Assembly (NCBI GenBank): GCA_964408185.1
Contig: CAYOYK010000010.1
Coordinates: 3,974 to 67,973, forward strand
Source of the DNA: CAYOYK01 sp964408185
GTDB taxonomy: Bacteria > Bacillota > Clostridia > Christensenellales > Aristaeellaceae
Direction of reading: 5' to 3'
Length of the DNA: 64,000 nucleotides
Positions 42,186 to 51,135 of the stretch are shown piece by piece. Made by a program: the position numbers and the translations under genes. The notes beneath the pieces are model-generated. The model made no database searches. It was not told where the DNA came from and worked only from the letters and a program-made list of their open reading frames with translations. Numbering within the stretch: position 1 is the first letter of the stretch; each line of letters opens with the position of its first letter.

Positions 42186-43236
42186 GCCGACACCCCCTCT
42201 TGGAAAACAGGATCGCCACAAAGAAGGGCGCGCCCAGCAGCGTGGTTATCGCGCCCACGGGCAGCGCCGAACCGTTGCCCAAGCAGCGCGAGAGCGTATC
42301 CGCCAAGAGCAGGAGCAGGCTGCCGCTCAGCGCCGACGCGAGCGTGGACACGCGATGATCCTGCCCCAGTAGCCGCTTGACCGCGTGCGGGCAAATGATG
42401 CCCACAAAGCCGATCACGCCCAAAAATGACACGCAGACCGCCGTAATCATGGACGCGAGCAGCAGCGTGACAAACCGGAGCCGCTCCACGCTCACGCCCA
42501 TCGTCTTGGCCGTCGCGTCGCCGGAGAGCAGCGCGTTGTACCGCCACGACATCAGCATAAAGAACGCAAGCCCCACCGCGACCACCGCCAGCATTATCAG
42601 GTCGGTGCGGTAGGTGGCGCGCCCCAAATCCCCAAACGTCCAGATGACCGCCGCCGAGAGCCCCACGTCCGTCGCGTAAAACTGAAGGATCGTCGTGCCC
42701 GCCGTCCACACCGAGCCCATGGCGATGCCCGCGAGCACCACCACATTCGGCGAGAAATCACGCGTCTTGCACAGCCCCAGTATCAGCAGGATGGACAGTA
42801 CGGAAAACAAAAACGCGATCAGCGAGGTGGCGTACGGGTTTACGCCCACGGTGTAGTTGGTCAGGTTGTTGCCCGTAGCTAAATACCCGCCCGCGAGCGC
42901 GATGATGGACAGGTTCGCGCCAAACACGGCCGCGTTGGATACGCCCAGCGTGGAGGGAGAGGCCATGCTGTTGCCCAGCGTGGTCTGCATCATCAGCCCG
43001 GCGACGGAAAGCCCCGCGCCCGCGATGATCGCCGCCAGCACGCGCGGAACGCGGATGTTCCAGATGATCCTCTCGCCCGCGCCGCCGCTCCTTTTCAAAA
43101 GCGCGTCCAAGCACTCGGCCGCCGTCATGTGGGACGAGCCGACAAACAGGCAGGCCAGCGCCAGCACGGCGACGGCCGCGCCCAAAACGAGGATGGCGGT
43201 TCTTCTGCGGGAGCCGCCGATGGATCGGTGCTTCAT
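42172..43236 (-). CDS. FecCD family iron/cobalamin ABC transporter permease
   Basis: 354 residues from ATG 43236 (AAAGGAGA 6 bases upstream). Family motifs: RVPRVLAAIIAGAGLSVAGL, TLGVSNAAVFGAN, and near the end GVIGFVGIICPHAVKRLLGQ, the coupling region. About ten membrane helices. First gene of the three-gene importer; its long leader (43237-43486) contains a predicted antitermination switch and a further hairpin close to the ribosome binding site. Confidence 0.93.
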   Translation of the reverse strand: MKHRSIGGSRRRTAILVLGAAVAVLALACLFVGSSHMTAAECLDALLKRSGGAGERIIWNIRVPRVLAAIIAGAGLSVAGLMMQTTLGNSMASPSTLGVSNAAVFGANLSIIALAGGYLATGNNLTNYTVGVNPYATSLIAFLFSVLSILLILGLCKTRDFSPNVVVLAGIAMGSVWTAGTTILQFYATDVGLSAAVIWTFGDLGRATYRTDLIMLAVVAVGLAFFMLMSWRYNALLSGDATAKTMGVSVERLRFVTLLLASMITAVCVSFLGVIGFVGIICPHAVKRLLGQDHRVSTLASALSGSLLLLLADTLSRCLGNGSALPVGAITTLLGAPFFVAILFSKRGCRHADR

Positions 43237-43354
43237 TCGTTCTCCTTTGCTTGCTCGTTCCGGGCGCGGCGCTTTGTCCGCCGCCCGGAGCTGCCGTATT
43301 CGCAGCGAACCATAGGCCGCGTCGGCTTCGGTACCTCGCGTCCCGATTCCAGAC

Positions 43355-43486
43355 AAAAAGAAAGCATACGGCTTTTCTTCGGAAAAACCGTATGCCTTCA
43401 TAGCATACATTCCACGCGGGCCGCCCCGCCATGCCCAATCAAACGAACGCTTCAGCGTTCTCGGTCGGCTTCATGCCGACGCTATG
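43355..43486 (-). promoter_or_regulatory. Riboswitch-like leader with terminator of the FecCD operon
   Basis: The 5' end of the transcript can fold as a multi-branch junction: P1 CAUAGC (43486-43481) with GCUAUG (43404-43399), enclosing hairpins GUCGGC/GCCGAC (43480-43464), GAACGC/GCGUUC (43460-43445) and GCGGG/CCCGC. Next, GUAUGC (43408-43403) can pair with GCAUAC (43395-43390) as an antiterminator, which overlaps P1. GCAUACGG (43395-43388) can instead pair with CCGUAUGC (43371-43364) as a terminator followed by a UUUCUUUUU tract. The three folds are mutually exclusive. No known cobalamin, NiCo or Moco consensus was recognised. Confidence 0.65.
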
Positions 43487-43491
43487 TAAAG

Positions 43492-43520
43492 ATTATCCCA
43501 CATTCTTTTGGGGATGTCAA
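43492..43520 (-). promoter_or_regulatory. Promoter of the FecCD-type operon
   Basis: Perfect TTGACA (43520-43515), 17-bp spacer, GATAAT (43497-43492). Confidence 0.88.
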
Positions 43521-43524
43521 GCCG

Positions 43525-43582
43525 CTTTCTGCACGGCGAAGCAGCTTTCTGCACGGCACCGCCGCCCGCGTGTCTGCACGGC
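43525..43582. repeat. Three copies of a CTGCACGGC motif
   Basis: TTTCTGCACGGC twice and TGTCTGCACGGC once, 20 and 30 bp apart, just upstream of the FecCD promoter. The remainder of 43583-43736 is gene-free and shows no other feature. Confidence 0.6.
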
Positions 43583-43736
43583 AGCGCCGCACGCGCTCCA
43601 TGGGCGGATCGTCCGCGCGTTGCGGCCAAGTGACGCGCTGTCCCCGCTGCGCGCGGACTCAGCGGAAGCCTCGCGCTCAGCCGGCATGCGTTCGCGCGGC
43701 TTGTCAAGCAGCGGATTGCCGACAGGCCGCGCGGTT

Positions 43737-46700
43737 TTACCAAGGCTCGATTGGCGCGCCCTGCCCCGCTGCCGATGATCCCTTTTCCCCTTCGGCGATG
43801 GATGCGTCGCGGGAAAGCGCGTCGTTCGCCTTCTCCTTCTCGACCGCCGCAGTCCCGTCTTTTTCGAGGGCGTCTCGTTGCCTGAGGCCCTCCCGCAGCG
43901 CCTCCCGCGCCGCCCTTACAGGGAGAACCTCCCCGCCCATTTCCTCCGAGTAGAACGCAAAGCTGTCCCTGCCGGCCGCCTTGACATGATACAGGGCGAT
44001 ATCCGCCTTGTGATAGAGCGTATCAAAGTCGCTTCCGTCGTCCGGGCAGACCGCGACGCCGATGCTTGCGGACAGATGCACCTCCAAGCCGAGGGATTTG
44101 TGCAGCCGGGTGCAGATCTGCTTGGCTTTTTTGCCGATCAGCGAGCGATTGGGCGGCTCGCACAGGCACACGACAAACTCGTCGCCGCCCAGCCGCCCGA
44201 CGAGATCCGCGCTGCGGAGGGCGGCCTTCAGCCGTTGGCCCACCTCAACCAGCGTTTCATCCCCCGCGGCGTGGCCAAAGCTATCGTTGATCAGCTTGAA
44301 GTCGTCCAGATCGAGCATAAAGAGGGCAAACAGCGTTCCTGCGTCCTTGGCTTGCAGCAGGAGGTTCATCTTCTCGGCAAACGCCTTGCGGTTGAGCGCG
44401 CCCGTCAGCGGGTCCGTCTCGGCCTCGCGCCGCCTTTTCAGCTCGTTTTGCTTCTTCTCGTCAATGTCCTCGTACAGCATGTACGCCGTGATATCGTTCG
44501 AGCTTGGATGCTCAACCAGCTCAACGGTCAAGCGAAGCCAGCGCGCGGTGCCATCCGGGAGCTTTTCGCGGTACTCCATGCTGTCCGCGCGCTTCCCGCG
44601 ATAATAGGCGGCCATCATCGCATCGGCGTTGACAAACGCCGTATACCTCTTTTGGTCGTCGGGAGCGACGCGCTGCGTGACGTACTGCTTTACGCGCTCG
44701 GTAAAGGACTGCGCTTCCATGCCGTCAAAAACGCCGTGCATAAGCTCGCCCGCCTCCGAGCCGCAGGACGCGTTTTTATTGAGGTCGCAGCAGAACAGGG
44801 AGTAGCTTTCCGGCCTGCGGCTTTCGATGGACTGCTGCCACTTCCTGACGATGGCCTCCTGCTCCATGCGTTGCGTCACGTCCGTAAAGGAGACGATCGC
44901 AAAGCTGGGCTTGCCCTCGCCGTTAAAGACGGTGGAGTATCGGCTCTCCAAGTACCGCCAGCCGACGGGCATCAGGCAGTTGAAGATCATGGTGCCGTTC
45001 TTCTCGCCGCGAAGGATCTCCTCGAAAAAATTCGAGTATGTCTTTTCGCTTTCCGGCGCGATCTTGCCCAGCGCGATCATCCCCTGCGGCATGTCCACTA
45101 CGCGTTCGGGCAGCCCGCGCATGGCGGCGACCTCGCGCGTCATGGTAAGGCTGCGGTCCGCCACGGTAAAGCGGAAGACGACGTTGCCGGTATGCTCCAT
45201 GGCAAGCCGGTACCCCTCTTCGCTTTCGCGCAGCCGTTCCAGCGTCTCCTGCTGCTGCGTAATATCGTACTTGACGGCGTTGACGATCACGCTCTCCCCG
45301 TTCCTTTGCGATACCGTGCCGGTAAGGCTGTACCAGCGGTAGCCTCCGCCCTTTATCCGGCAGCGATAGCTGCCCTCGCTTCTGTTTACGCCGTCCTTCA
45401 GCAGCGCGGATATGAATGTAAGCGCCGCGGGCCGATCCTCCTCAAGCACCTGAAACAGCGTGTCCTCGGCGGCATGGGCGGCGTATTCCTCCCGCGTATA
45501 GCCGGAGGAGCTGAAAAAGCCATCGTTGAAATAGAGAATATGCGCCCCCGCCGGGCTGACCTCAAAGGTTGCGATGCCGCCGGGAATGGCCTCCGCAAGC
45601 GACGCGAGCCTATCGGTCGTGTTGCGGTACTCCGTGATATCGCGCCCCGCGCCGTACAAGCCGATCACGCCGCCGTCCGCATCCCGCAGCAGATACTTTG
45701 ACGTGCAGGAATAGTGCTGCATGCCGTCCGCGGACGGAATATACTCCACCATATCAACCAGCGAAACGCCGCCCGCATACAGCGTTTCATCGTCACGCCG
45801 GAATTTGTCCGCCATCTCCCGGTCAAACAGCTCGTAATCCGTTTTGCCAACGACCTCGGCGGAGGACGTCAGCCCGCACAGCTTGGCGAATGCCTCGCTG
45901 GAGCAGATATAGCGGTAATCGTTATCCTTGGCAAACACAAGGTCGGAGGTGCTTTCCATGATCGCCGAGAGAAGAATAGGCAGCCGCGACAGCGCGCTCA
46001 TTTCCGCGGCCGTTACGGCTGCGCCTGCCGAATTGTCGGCGCGGCAGCCGTTCGCATGGAGCCCGTCCCGATCGGCATCGCGCACGGTTTGGGCGCCGTC
46101 GTCCCCGGCGGGCACGTCGAATATGCCGCCGTTGGCCTGATCTATCATTGCCTGAAGCTGCTGCGCCGTTTTGCGCAACTCCGCCTCCGCCTTTCTTTGG
46201 GCGGTCATATCGAGAATCGAGCCGTACAAAAGATAACGGCTGCCGGTATGGGCGATCACTCGCACGGCGAAGCGGACGCAGAGCGGCCCGTCGATCCCGC
46301 GCGGAACGCAGGACGTCGTTTCGCAGGCGGATTCCTGCCCGGTTGCAATCGCGCGCCGGATGCACTCGACCAATGTCTCCCAGTTGCTGTCGTCCAAGCA
46401 GTCCGTCATGCGGAATTCGCCCGTGCCGCTTGGGGCGTCCTCCCGCCAAAAAGTCTTGCGAAACTTCTCGTTGATCCGCAGCGTCTCCACCTTGCCGCTT
46501 TGATACTCCAAGATGCAGGCTCCGCCCGCATAGCTGTTGAAAATGAGGGTATCCATGCTTTGGGGGTCCCAAAAACGGTTATTGTCCATGTTGTCAACGG
46601 TTTCAAGGACAATCATCTCGTGCTCTTTGCCATGGCCCTTGGCAAGCGCCTCATAGTCCTCCGCCGTCATGGGCTTGGCATAAAGGTAGCCCTGCACGTA

Positions 46701-47372
46701 AACACAGCCGATGGACATCAGAAAATCCGCCTGCGCCTTTGTTTCCACGCCTTCGGCAATGACCGACATGCCCAGCCACTTTGCCATGCGGACGATGGAC
46801 TCCAAAATGTTGCCGCCGCGGTCGGAGTTGCCGTCGCCCTCCAAAAACTTCATGTCGAGCTTGAGGATCTGCGCCGGAACATTCTTGAGCGTGTTGAGTG
46901 AGGAATAACCGCTGCCAAAGTCGTCAATCTCCACCGTAAAGCCAATGGCAATCAGTTTTTTGATGATCGCCGTAATCTGATCCGGGAATTTGGAAAACGC
47001 GGACTCTGTTATTTCAAGGCGCAGCAGCTCTATCGGCAGCTCGTACTTTTGCACAAGCCCGACCAGAACGTCCGGTAATTCGCTTATGAAAATATCAAAC
47101 CGCGAAATGTTTACGGAGACGGGCAGCGGGTTGCGGCCCTCGTCCCGCCACTTGCGCAGGGATCGGCAGGCTTCCTCCCATACGTACTTGTCTACCTCGT
47201 AAACAAAGCCGTTCTGCTCAAACACGGGAATAAAGTCGTCGGGCGGTATCAGGCCCCTCTGCGGGTGCCGCCACCGCACAAGCGCCTCGCAGCCCACAAG
47301 CGCGCCCGACGCGTGGTTGTACTGCGGCTGGAACCAAACCTCAAACTGACGGTTGGACAGCGCGCTTTCCAT
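43737..47372 (-). CDS. EAL-PAS-GGDEF cyclic-di-GMP enzyme
   Basis: 1211 residues. The first 250 are an EAL phosphodiesterase domain with EAL at 29-31, RLEITESAF, IDDFGSGYSSL and VIAEGVET, so catalytic residues look complete. The middle 700 residues are several PAS-type sensor domains (DNDYRYICSSEAFAKLCGLT; GYRWYSLTGTVSQRNGE). The last 180 hold a GGDEF diguanylate cyclase domain with LTGALNRKAF, DLDDFKLINDSFGH and GRLGGDEFVV intact. There is no good ribosome binding site before ATG 47372. The same frame runs upstream, through one TAG, into the REC-GGDEF gene, and typical homologues are continuous there. So this may be the 3' part of one split gene. Confidence 0.88.
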   Translation of the reverse strand: MESALSNRQFEVWFQPQYNHASGALVGCEALVRWRHPQRGLIPPDDFIPVFEQNGFVYEVDKYVWEEACRSLRKWRDEGRNPLPVSVNISRFDIFISELPDVLVGLVQKYELPIELLRLEITESAFSKFPDQITAIIKKLIAIGFTVEIDDFGSGYSSLNTLKNVPAQILKLDMKFLEGDGNSDRGGNILESIVRMAKWLGMSVIAEGVETKAQADFLMSIGCVYVQGYLYAKPMTAEDYEALAKGHGKEHEMIVLETVDNMDNNRFWDPQSMDTLIFNSYAGGACILEYQSGKVETLRINEKFRKTFWREDAPSGTGEFRMTDCLDDSNWETLVECIRRAIATGQESACETTSCVPRGIDGPLCVRFAVRVIAHTGSRYLLYGSILDMTAQRKAEAELRKTAQQLQAMIDQANGGIFDVPAGDDGAQTVRDADRDGLHANGCRADNSAGAAVTAAEMSALSRLPILLSAIMESTSDLVFAKDNDYRYICSSEAFAKLCGLTSSAEVVGKTDYELFDREMADKFRRDDETLYAGGVSLVDMVEYIPSADGMQHYSCTSKYLLRDADGGVIGLYGAGRDITEYRNTTDRLASLAEAIPGGIATFEVSPAGAHILYFNDGFFSSSGYTREEYAAHAAEDTLFQVLEEDRPAALTFISALLKDGVNRSEGSYRCRIKGGGYRWYSLTGTVSQRNGESVIVNAVKYDITQQQETLERLRESEEGYRLAMEHTGNVVFRFTVADRSLTMTREVAAMRGLPERVVDMPQGMIALGKIAPESEKTYSNFFEEILRGEKNGTMIFNCLMPVGWRYLESRYSTVFNGEGKPSFAIVSFTDVTQRMEQEAIVRKWQQSIESRRPESYSLFCCDLNKNASCGSEAGELMHGVFDGMEAQSFTERVKQYVTQRVAPDDQKRYTAFVNADAMMAAYYRGKRADSMEYREKLPDGTARWLRLTVELVEHPSSNDITAYMLYEDIDEKKQNELKRRREAETDPLTGALNRKAFAEKMNLLLQAKDAGTLFALFMLDLDDFKLINDSFGHAAGDETLVEVGQRLKAALRSADLVGRLGGDEFVVCLCEPPNRSLIGKKAKQICTRLHKSLGLEVHLSASIGVAVCPDDGSDFDTLYHKADIALYHVKAAGRDSFAFYSEEMGGEVLPVRAAREALREGLRQRDALEKDGTAAVEKEKANDALSRDASIAEGEKGSSAAGQGAPIEPW

Positions 47373-47387
47373 CTCGCTCGTTACCCG

Positions 47388-48284
47388 CTACTTTACCAGC
47401 AGCTCCTCCAGCATGGAATCGTCAAACCAGGCCACATGCTTGTCAAAGCGCCCCTTAATGGTCTGTTTGGCAATAAACGCCCTATCGTAAAGCGCGCTGG
47501 CGGGCAGCGAGGGGTCCGTTACAACGCAGCGCCCCACGGCGGCGCTCAGCGCGGAAGGGACGTCCTCCGGCAGGCTGTGAACGCTGGCATGGCTGGAGAT
47601 ATACGCAATCGCCTCCGGCGTATTCGGGTACAGACCCGCAAAGTTATCCCCGCTGATTCGCGCGCTCATGCCGCCCACATGGGTGTATGCGCTTCCGAGG
47701 GCCGCGCCGATATGCTTGAGGATGCGGTCGCCCTCGGCGGCCCCGTACTGATCGTTAATCAGCTTAAAATTGTCGATATCCAAGCACGCCATGACGTAGG
47801 CGCCCGGCTCGTGGCTCCGGATCGCCTCCGTGGCTTTCTCAAAGAAGAACTCCCGGTTGTACAGCCCCGTCAGCTTGTCCTTCTGGATGGCGTTGAGCAC
47901 GGAGGCCGTCTCCCGCAGCCGAATGCAGTTGCGAAGGCAATGCTTTACCAGCTCCGGAACAAACGGCTTGGTAATAAAGTCGTTCGCGCCGAGCGAAACG
48001 GCCTTTACGCGGGCGTTTTCGTCCTCCGTGCCCGTGACGATAATCACCGGGATTTGCGACCACAGCGGGTTCTGCCTGATTTGCCTCAGCGTCTCGTACC
48101 CATCCATCACGGGCATCAATACGTCCAGCAAAACAGCCGAGATCAGCCCATGGCTCCGCCGAAGGGCGCCCAAGGCTTCTTCTCCGTTTGCCGCCTCCAC
48201 GGTATCGTAATCCGGGCCAAGCAGCTGCTTTAGCATGAACCTGTTTGTAGCTTGGTCGTCAACGATCAGTATTCTTCGTGCCAT
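47388..48284 (-). CDS. Response regulator with degenerate GGDEF domain
   Basis: 298 residues from ATG 48284. The receiver domain has all phosphorylation residues: Asp9-Asp10, Asp54 (VLLDVLMPVMDG) and Lys in FITKPFVPEL. The GGDEF domain keeps DKLTGLYNREFFFEKA and DIDNFKLINDQYG, but the active motif is SGDNF, so it is probably catalytically dead. It ends with WFDDSMLEELLVK and TAG (47390-47388); five codons later, in the same frame, begins the EAL gene. Joined, they give REC-GGDEF-EAL-PAS-GGDEF. Confidence 0.85.
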   Translation of the reverse strand: MARRILIVDDQATNRFMLKQLLGPDYDTVEAANGEEALGALRRSHGLISAVLLDVLMPVMDGYETLRQIRQNPLWSQIPVIIVTGTEDENARVKAVSLGANDFITKPFVPELVKHCLRNCIRLRETASVLNAIQKDKLTGLYNREFFFEKATEAIRSHEPGAYVMACLDIDNFKLINDQYGAAEGDRILKHIGAALGSAYTHVGGMSARISGDNFAGLYPNTPEAIAYISSHASVHSLPEDVPSALSAAVGRCVVTDPSLPASALYDRAFIAKQTIKGRFDKHVAWFDDSMLEELLVK

Positions 48285-48393
48285 ACGCACCGCCCCTCGA
48301 TGGATGGATAGCCTTCCGGCGCCGCCCCGTCCGGACGGAGCAACATCCCCGCGTTGCCCTTGATCGGTCCTCCAGGCGGCTGCAAGATGCTTG

Positions 48394-48422
48394 ATTATAG
48401 CATACATTCTCTTCCATTTCAA
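48394..48422 (-). promoter_or_regulatory. Promoter of the response regulator/EAL genes
   Basis: TTGAAA (48422-48417), 17-bp spacer, perfect TATAAT (48399-48394); about 110 bases of leader follow. Confidence 0.85.
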
Positions 48423-48507
48423 ACGCTTTCGCGCGATTATTCCGCCAAGCTCCGATAAACGCCGGAGCCAACGCCGCCCGTCGAAAAAAAAGAGCATGTT
48501 CGGCAAT

Positions 48508-48535
48508 GAAAAACGCCCTCCGCATCGGGAGGGCG
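48508..48535 (-). terminator. Terminator of the TetR-controlled operon
   Basis: 8-bp perfect stem (48514-48521 with 48528-48535), 6-base loop, five-base U run (48513-48508 region). It lies 296 bases after the last gene (stop at 48832). Confidence 0.88.
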
Positions 48536-48831
48536 CGTGCCATCAGAAGCGCGGCTGAGCCGCTTCGTTAAGGCTTGCGCTTTTCACTGGCAGTCTGTTC
48601 GGTCGGCAAAGGGCCTCCCGCAAAGAATGCCGCCTGATAAAGCGCAGGGAAGGGGTTCCGTTTTCGTCAGCCTCGGCAGGCCCGTCATGGGGCGGCGTTC
48701 AGGCCGCCTGTGCATACGATCACCCGCGCAAACGGCAAAGCGCACGCCGCCCTTGACGATGGCCGCGCATGGGCCGATGCCGCGCGGCGTTACGGCACAG
48801 CGCCCCTACCGGTTGCTCAGAGCCGCGTCGA
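48536..48831. other. Gene-free stretch before the terminator
   Basis: No reading frame with a ribosome binding site on either strand. It holds several GC-rich stems, such as GAAGCGGCTCAGCCGCGCTTC-type symmetry near 48544-48567. It is probably the long 3' untranslated part of the operon ending at 48832, or a decayed gene. Confidence 0.4.
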
Positions 48832-49455
48832 TCACGCGGCCTTCTCCACCCTCCAAGAGGCAAGGCCCGCCCCGCGCAGGATCATCACGCCCGCGAGCAG
48901 CGCGCCCTGTCCCAGAACGTTCACGCCCTGCGCGACCCAGTTCATCAGGGGCTCGGTAAAATCGCGCGAGGAAAGATAGCCCATCGCCAGCATAAGCACA
49001 AACGCCAGCGCAAAGCACGCAATCGCCGCGGGACGCTTCAGCCGCTTGGCAATAACGGACAGGCACGCGCAAACGCCCAGCGCGCCCAGCGTCATCAGCG
49101 CCACGAAGATCATCGGGCTTTCGTATGCCACGGGCGCGGCCACGGCGTAGGCCGCGTGCTTGCCCTGACGCGCGCACAGCAAAGCGATCAGCGCCAGCGC
49201 CGTAAGCACAAAGCCCGTCGTCTGCATGGGAAAGAACACGCGGTTCAGCGCCACAAAATCGCATACGCCCGTCGCGTACAGCAGCTTCCATATCGCCTTA
49301 AACAGCCCGGCGATAACGACCATCAGCGTCCCCGCGCCAAGCAGCGCGAACGCGCCCTTGCTCATTTTGTTGTACAGGTCGCGCTGGAGCAAAACCGCGG
49401 CCGCCAGAAACAGCCCAACGGGAATGAAATCCACAAGCGCCATCAGCAGCGTCAT
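48832..49455 (-). CDS. Polytopic membrane protein of unknown function
   Basis: 207 residues from ATG 49455 (AAAGGAGA about 7 bases upstream), six predicted helices, for example FIPVGLFLAAAVLLQ and SPMIFVALMTLGALGVCA. No family recognised. Last gene of the TetR operon; ATG overlaps the DUF1295 stop, so the two products may act together in the membrane. Confidence 0.7.
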   Translation of the reverse strand: MTLLMALVDFIPVGLFLAAAVLLQRDLYNKMSKGAFALLGAGTLMVVIAGLFKAIWKLLYATGVCDFVALNRVFFPMQTTGFVLTALALIALLCARQGKHAAYAVAAPVAYESPMIFVALMTLGALGVCACLSVIAKRLKRPAAIACFALAFVLMLAMGYLSSRDFTEPLMNWVAQGVNVLGQGALLAGVMILRGAGLASWRVEKAA

Positions 49456-50261
49456 ACTTGCTTCTCCTTTCCCTTGCCGAGGTGGTACAGGGGCACCAGC
49501 GGCAGGATGAGCGGCGTATGGTCGGCATAGGCGCGGTAGACCTCCTGCGCGCCGTAGCGTTCCTCCTGCCGCCTGTCCAGCCTCTGCGCGCCGTTGAGCA
49601 TCACCACGATGATCAGCAAATAGCCCAAGCTCGCCAGCGCCCATTGCCCCGCGCCGCGCAGCGCGTTGCATCCGCCCACCAGCACGCCCGTCCAGAAGAT
49701 GATCTCGCCAAAATAGTTCGGGCAGCGCACCATGCGGAACAAGCCCTTCGTCGCCACCATGTCCGGGTTGGCGGCCTTTTGCGCGCTTTTCTGCCGATCG
49801 GAAAGTGCCTCCAAGCCCAGCCCGATCCCGCTGACGGCAAGCCCGATCAGCGGCAGAAGCACATCATGCCCCAAGCCGTTGTAGGCGCGATAGAACACCG
49901 GGCAGGTCTGCATAACGTACAGCACGGACACGCTGACCCAGATGGCGAGCTTAACAAAGAAGGGCATGGGCTTTTCGCCCGTCGCCTGTGAGAGCACCTT
50001 GCGGTAGCTTTTGTTCTTCAGCTCGCGCGCCAGCAAAAAGCCGGACAGGCGCGCGCCATAGAGAACGAACAGCGCGCATTGCAGCACGGTAACGGCGTTC
50101 CAGCTGAGCGAGCCGATGAGGATCGCGGCCATGTACGCGATCCCCAGCCCAATCACCGAAAAGCCGTACCCCACGGACAGAAAGTAGACGAATTTCTTAA
50201 ACCCAACGCAGCAGCAGACCGCGCTGACCAGCAGGAACACGCCCAGATATCCCCATGCCAT
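49452..50261 (-). CDS. DUF1295 (steroid 5-alpha-reductase-like) membrane protein
   Basis: 269 residues with about seven membrane helices. The C-terminal part GLFRMVRCPNYFGEIIFWTG and ERYGAQEVYRAYADHTPLIL is the DUF1295/steroid 5-alpha-reductase signature with NADPH-contacting residues. Relatives reduce enone double bonds in sterols or very-long-chain fatty acyl intermediates. Here it lies one base after an NAD(P)-binding protein gene and in an operon with a flavin-binding protein, suggesting a reductive pathway on a hydrophobic substrate; inferred. Confidence 0.82.
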   Translation of the reverse strand: MAWGYLGVFLLVSAVCCCVGFKKFVYFLSVGYGFSVIGLGIAYMAAILIGSLSWNAVTVLQCALFVLYGARLSGFLLARELKNKSYRKVLSQATGEKPMPFFVKLAIWVSVSVLYVMQTCPVFYRAYNGLGHDVLLPLIGLAVSGIGLGLEALSDRQKSAQKAANPDMVATKGLFRMVRCPNYFGEIIFWTGVLVGGCNALRGAGQWALASLGYLLIIVVMLNGAQRLDRRQEERYGAQEVYRAYADHTPLILPLVPLYHLGKGKEKQV

Positions 50262-50262
50262 A

Positions 50263-51123
50263 CTACTTGCCCTCCTTGCGGAAGCTATCCTCGATGTACC
50301 GCTTGAAGCTGCGCTCGCCCACGTGCGTGTCGCCGACCATTTCCTCCGTCAGCGTCCACTTGGAGAAAAGCAGGATCGCCCTCTTTCCGTTTTTGCGGTT
50401 CTTGGGCAGCGCGGCAAGCACGTCAAACAGCCACGCCGGGGCGTGCTTGATGTGCGGCTCCTTGCCCGCGGCCGCAAAGCACATGCGCGCGATTTCCTCA
50501 TACGACCACGTCTCTTTGCCGCCCACGTTGTAGGTGGCGTTTGCGTCGCCCATGTGCGCAACGATAAAATTCGCGAAATCCGGCGTATCCACCACGTTGG
50601 CGTGAACGGGCTTCTTGCCCAGCAGCGTTACCTCCCCCTTTTCAATCATGGGGCGGAACACCTTTACAATGTCGTAGAAGTACCCCGTCGGGCGGTGGAT
50701 GACGTAGGCGACGCCGCTCTTTTTCAGCTCCTGCTCCATCAGGGATTTGGCGTGGAGCATGGGCACATCGGGCGCTTTGTCCGCCTTGAGCACAGAGATA
50801 TAGACAAACTTTGTCACGCCGGCGCGCTCCGCCTCGCGCAGGAGGTTCAGGTTGCCTTGGTAGTCGATATCATAGTTGGTCAGGGTAGCGCTCGTCGCGG
50901 TCAGCCCCACGGTGGTGATCACCGCGTCCGCACCGTCGCAAAGCCCGTTCAGCGCCTCGGCGTTGGTTACATCCAGCTTGCGATAGGTATAGGCGCTCTT
51001 GTCCACGCCGTCGACCTCCCGGTCGATCAGATCCGCCGCGACGACCTCGTGCCCCGCCTTCAGGAGCGACCTGAGGATCTCGCTGCCCAGCTTGCCATAC
51101 GCGCCCGCCAATACGACCTTCAT
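50263..51123 (-). CDS. NAD(P)-binding atypical SDR (NmrA-like)
   Basis: 286 residues. Dinucleotide motif VVLAGAYGKLGSEILRSL, then DAVITTVGLTATSATLTNYD and FVYISVLKADKAPDVPML, lacking the YxxxK catalytic pair of classical SDRs, as in NmrA/TMR-type proteins. GGAGGGATCCG precedes ATG. It may be a reductase or a redox sensor. Ends with TAG. Confidence 0.85.
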   Translation of the reverse strand: MKVVLAGAYGKLGSEILRSLLKAGHEVVAADLIDREVDGVDKSAYTYRKLDVTNAEALNGLCDGADAVITTVGLTATSATLTNYDIDYQGNLNLLREAERAGVTKFVYISVLKADKAPDVPMLHAKSLMEQELKKSGVAYVIHRPTGYFYDIVKVFRPMIEKGEVTLLGKKPVHANVVDTPDFANFIVAHMGDANATYNVGGKETWSYEEIARMCFAAAGKEPHIKHAPAWLFDVLAALPKNRKNGKRAILLFSKWTLTEEMVGDTHVGERSFKRYIEDSFRKEGK

Positions 51124-51135
51124 TCGGATCCCTCC

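Noticed and set aside
43355..43486. Known cobalamin, NiCo (czcD) or Moco riboswitch in the FecCD leader
   Set aside because: The characteristic conserved strings (for example AGCCAGGAGACC or GGACAG repeats) are absent.
43878..45701. 607-codon plus-strand frame opposite the EAL-PAS-GGDEF gene
   Set aside because: Antisense shadow with no start signal.
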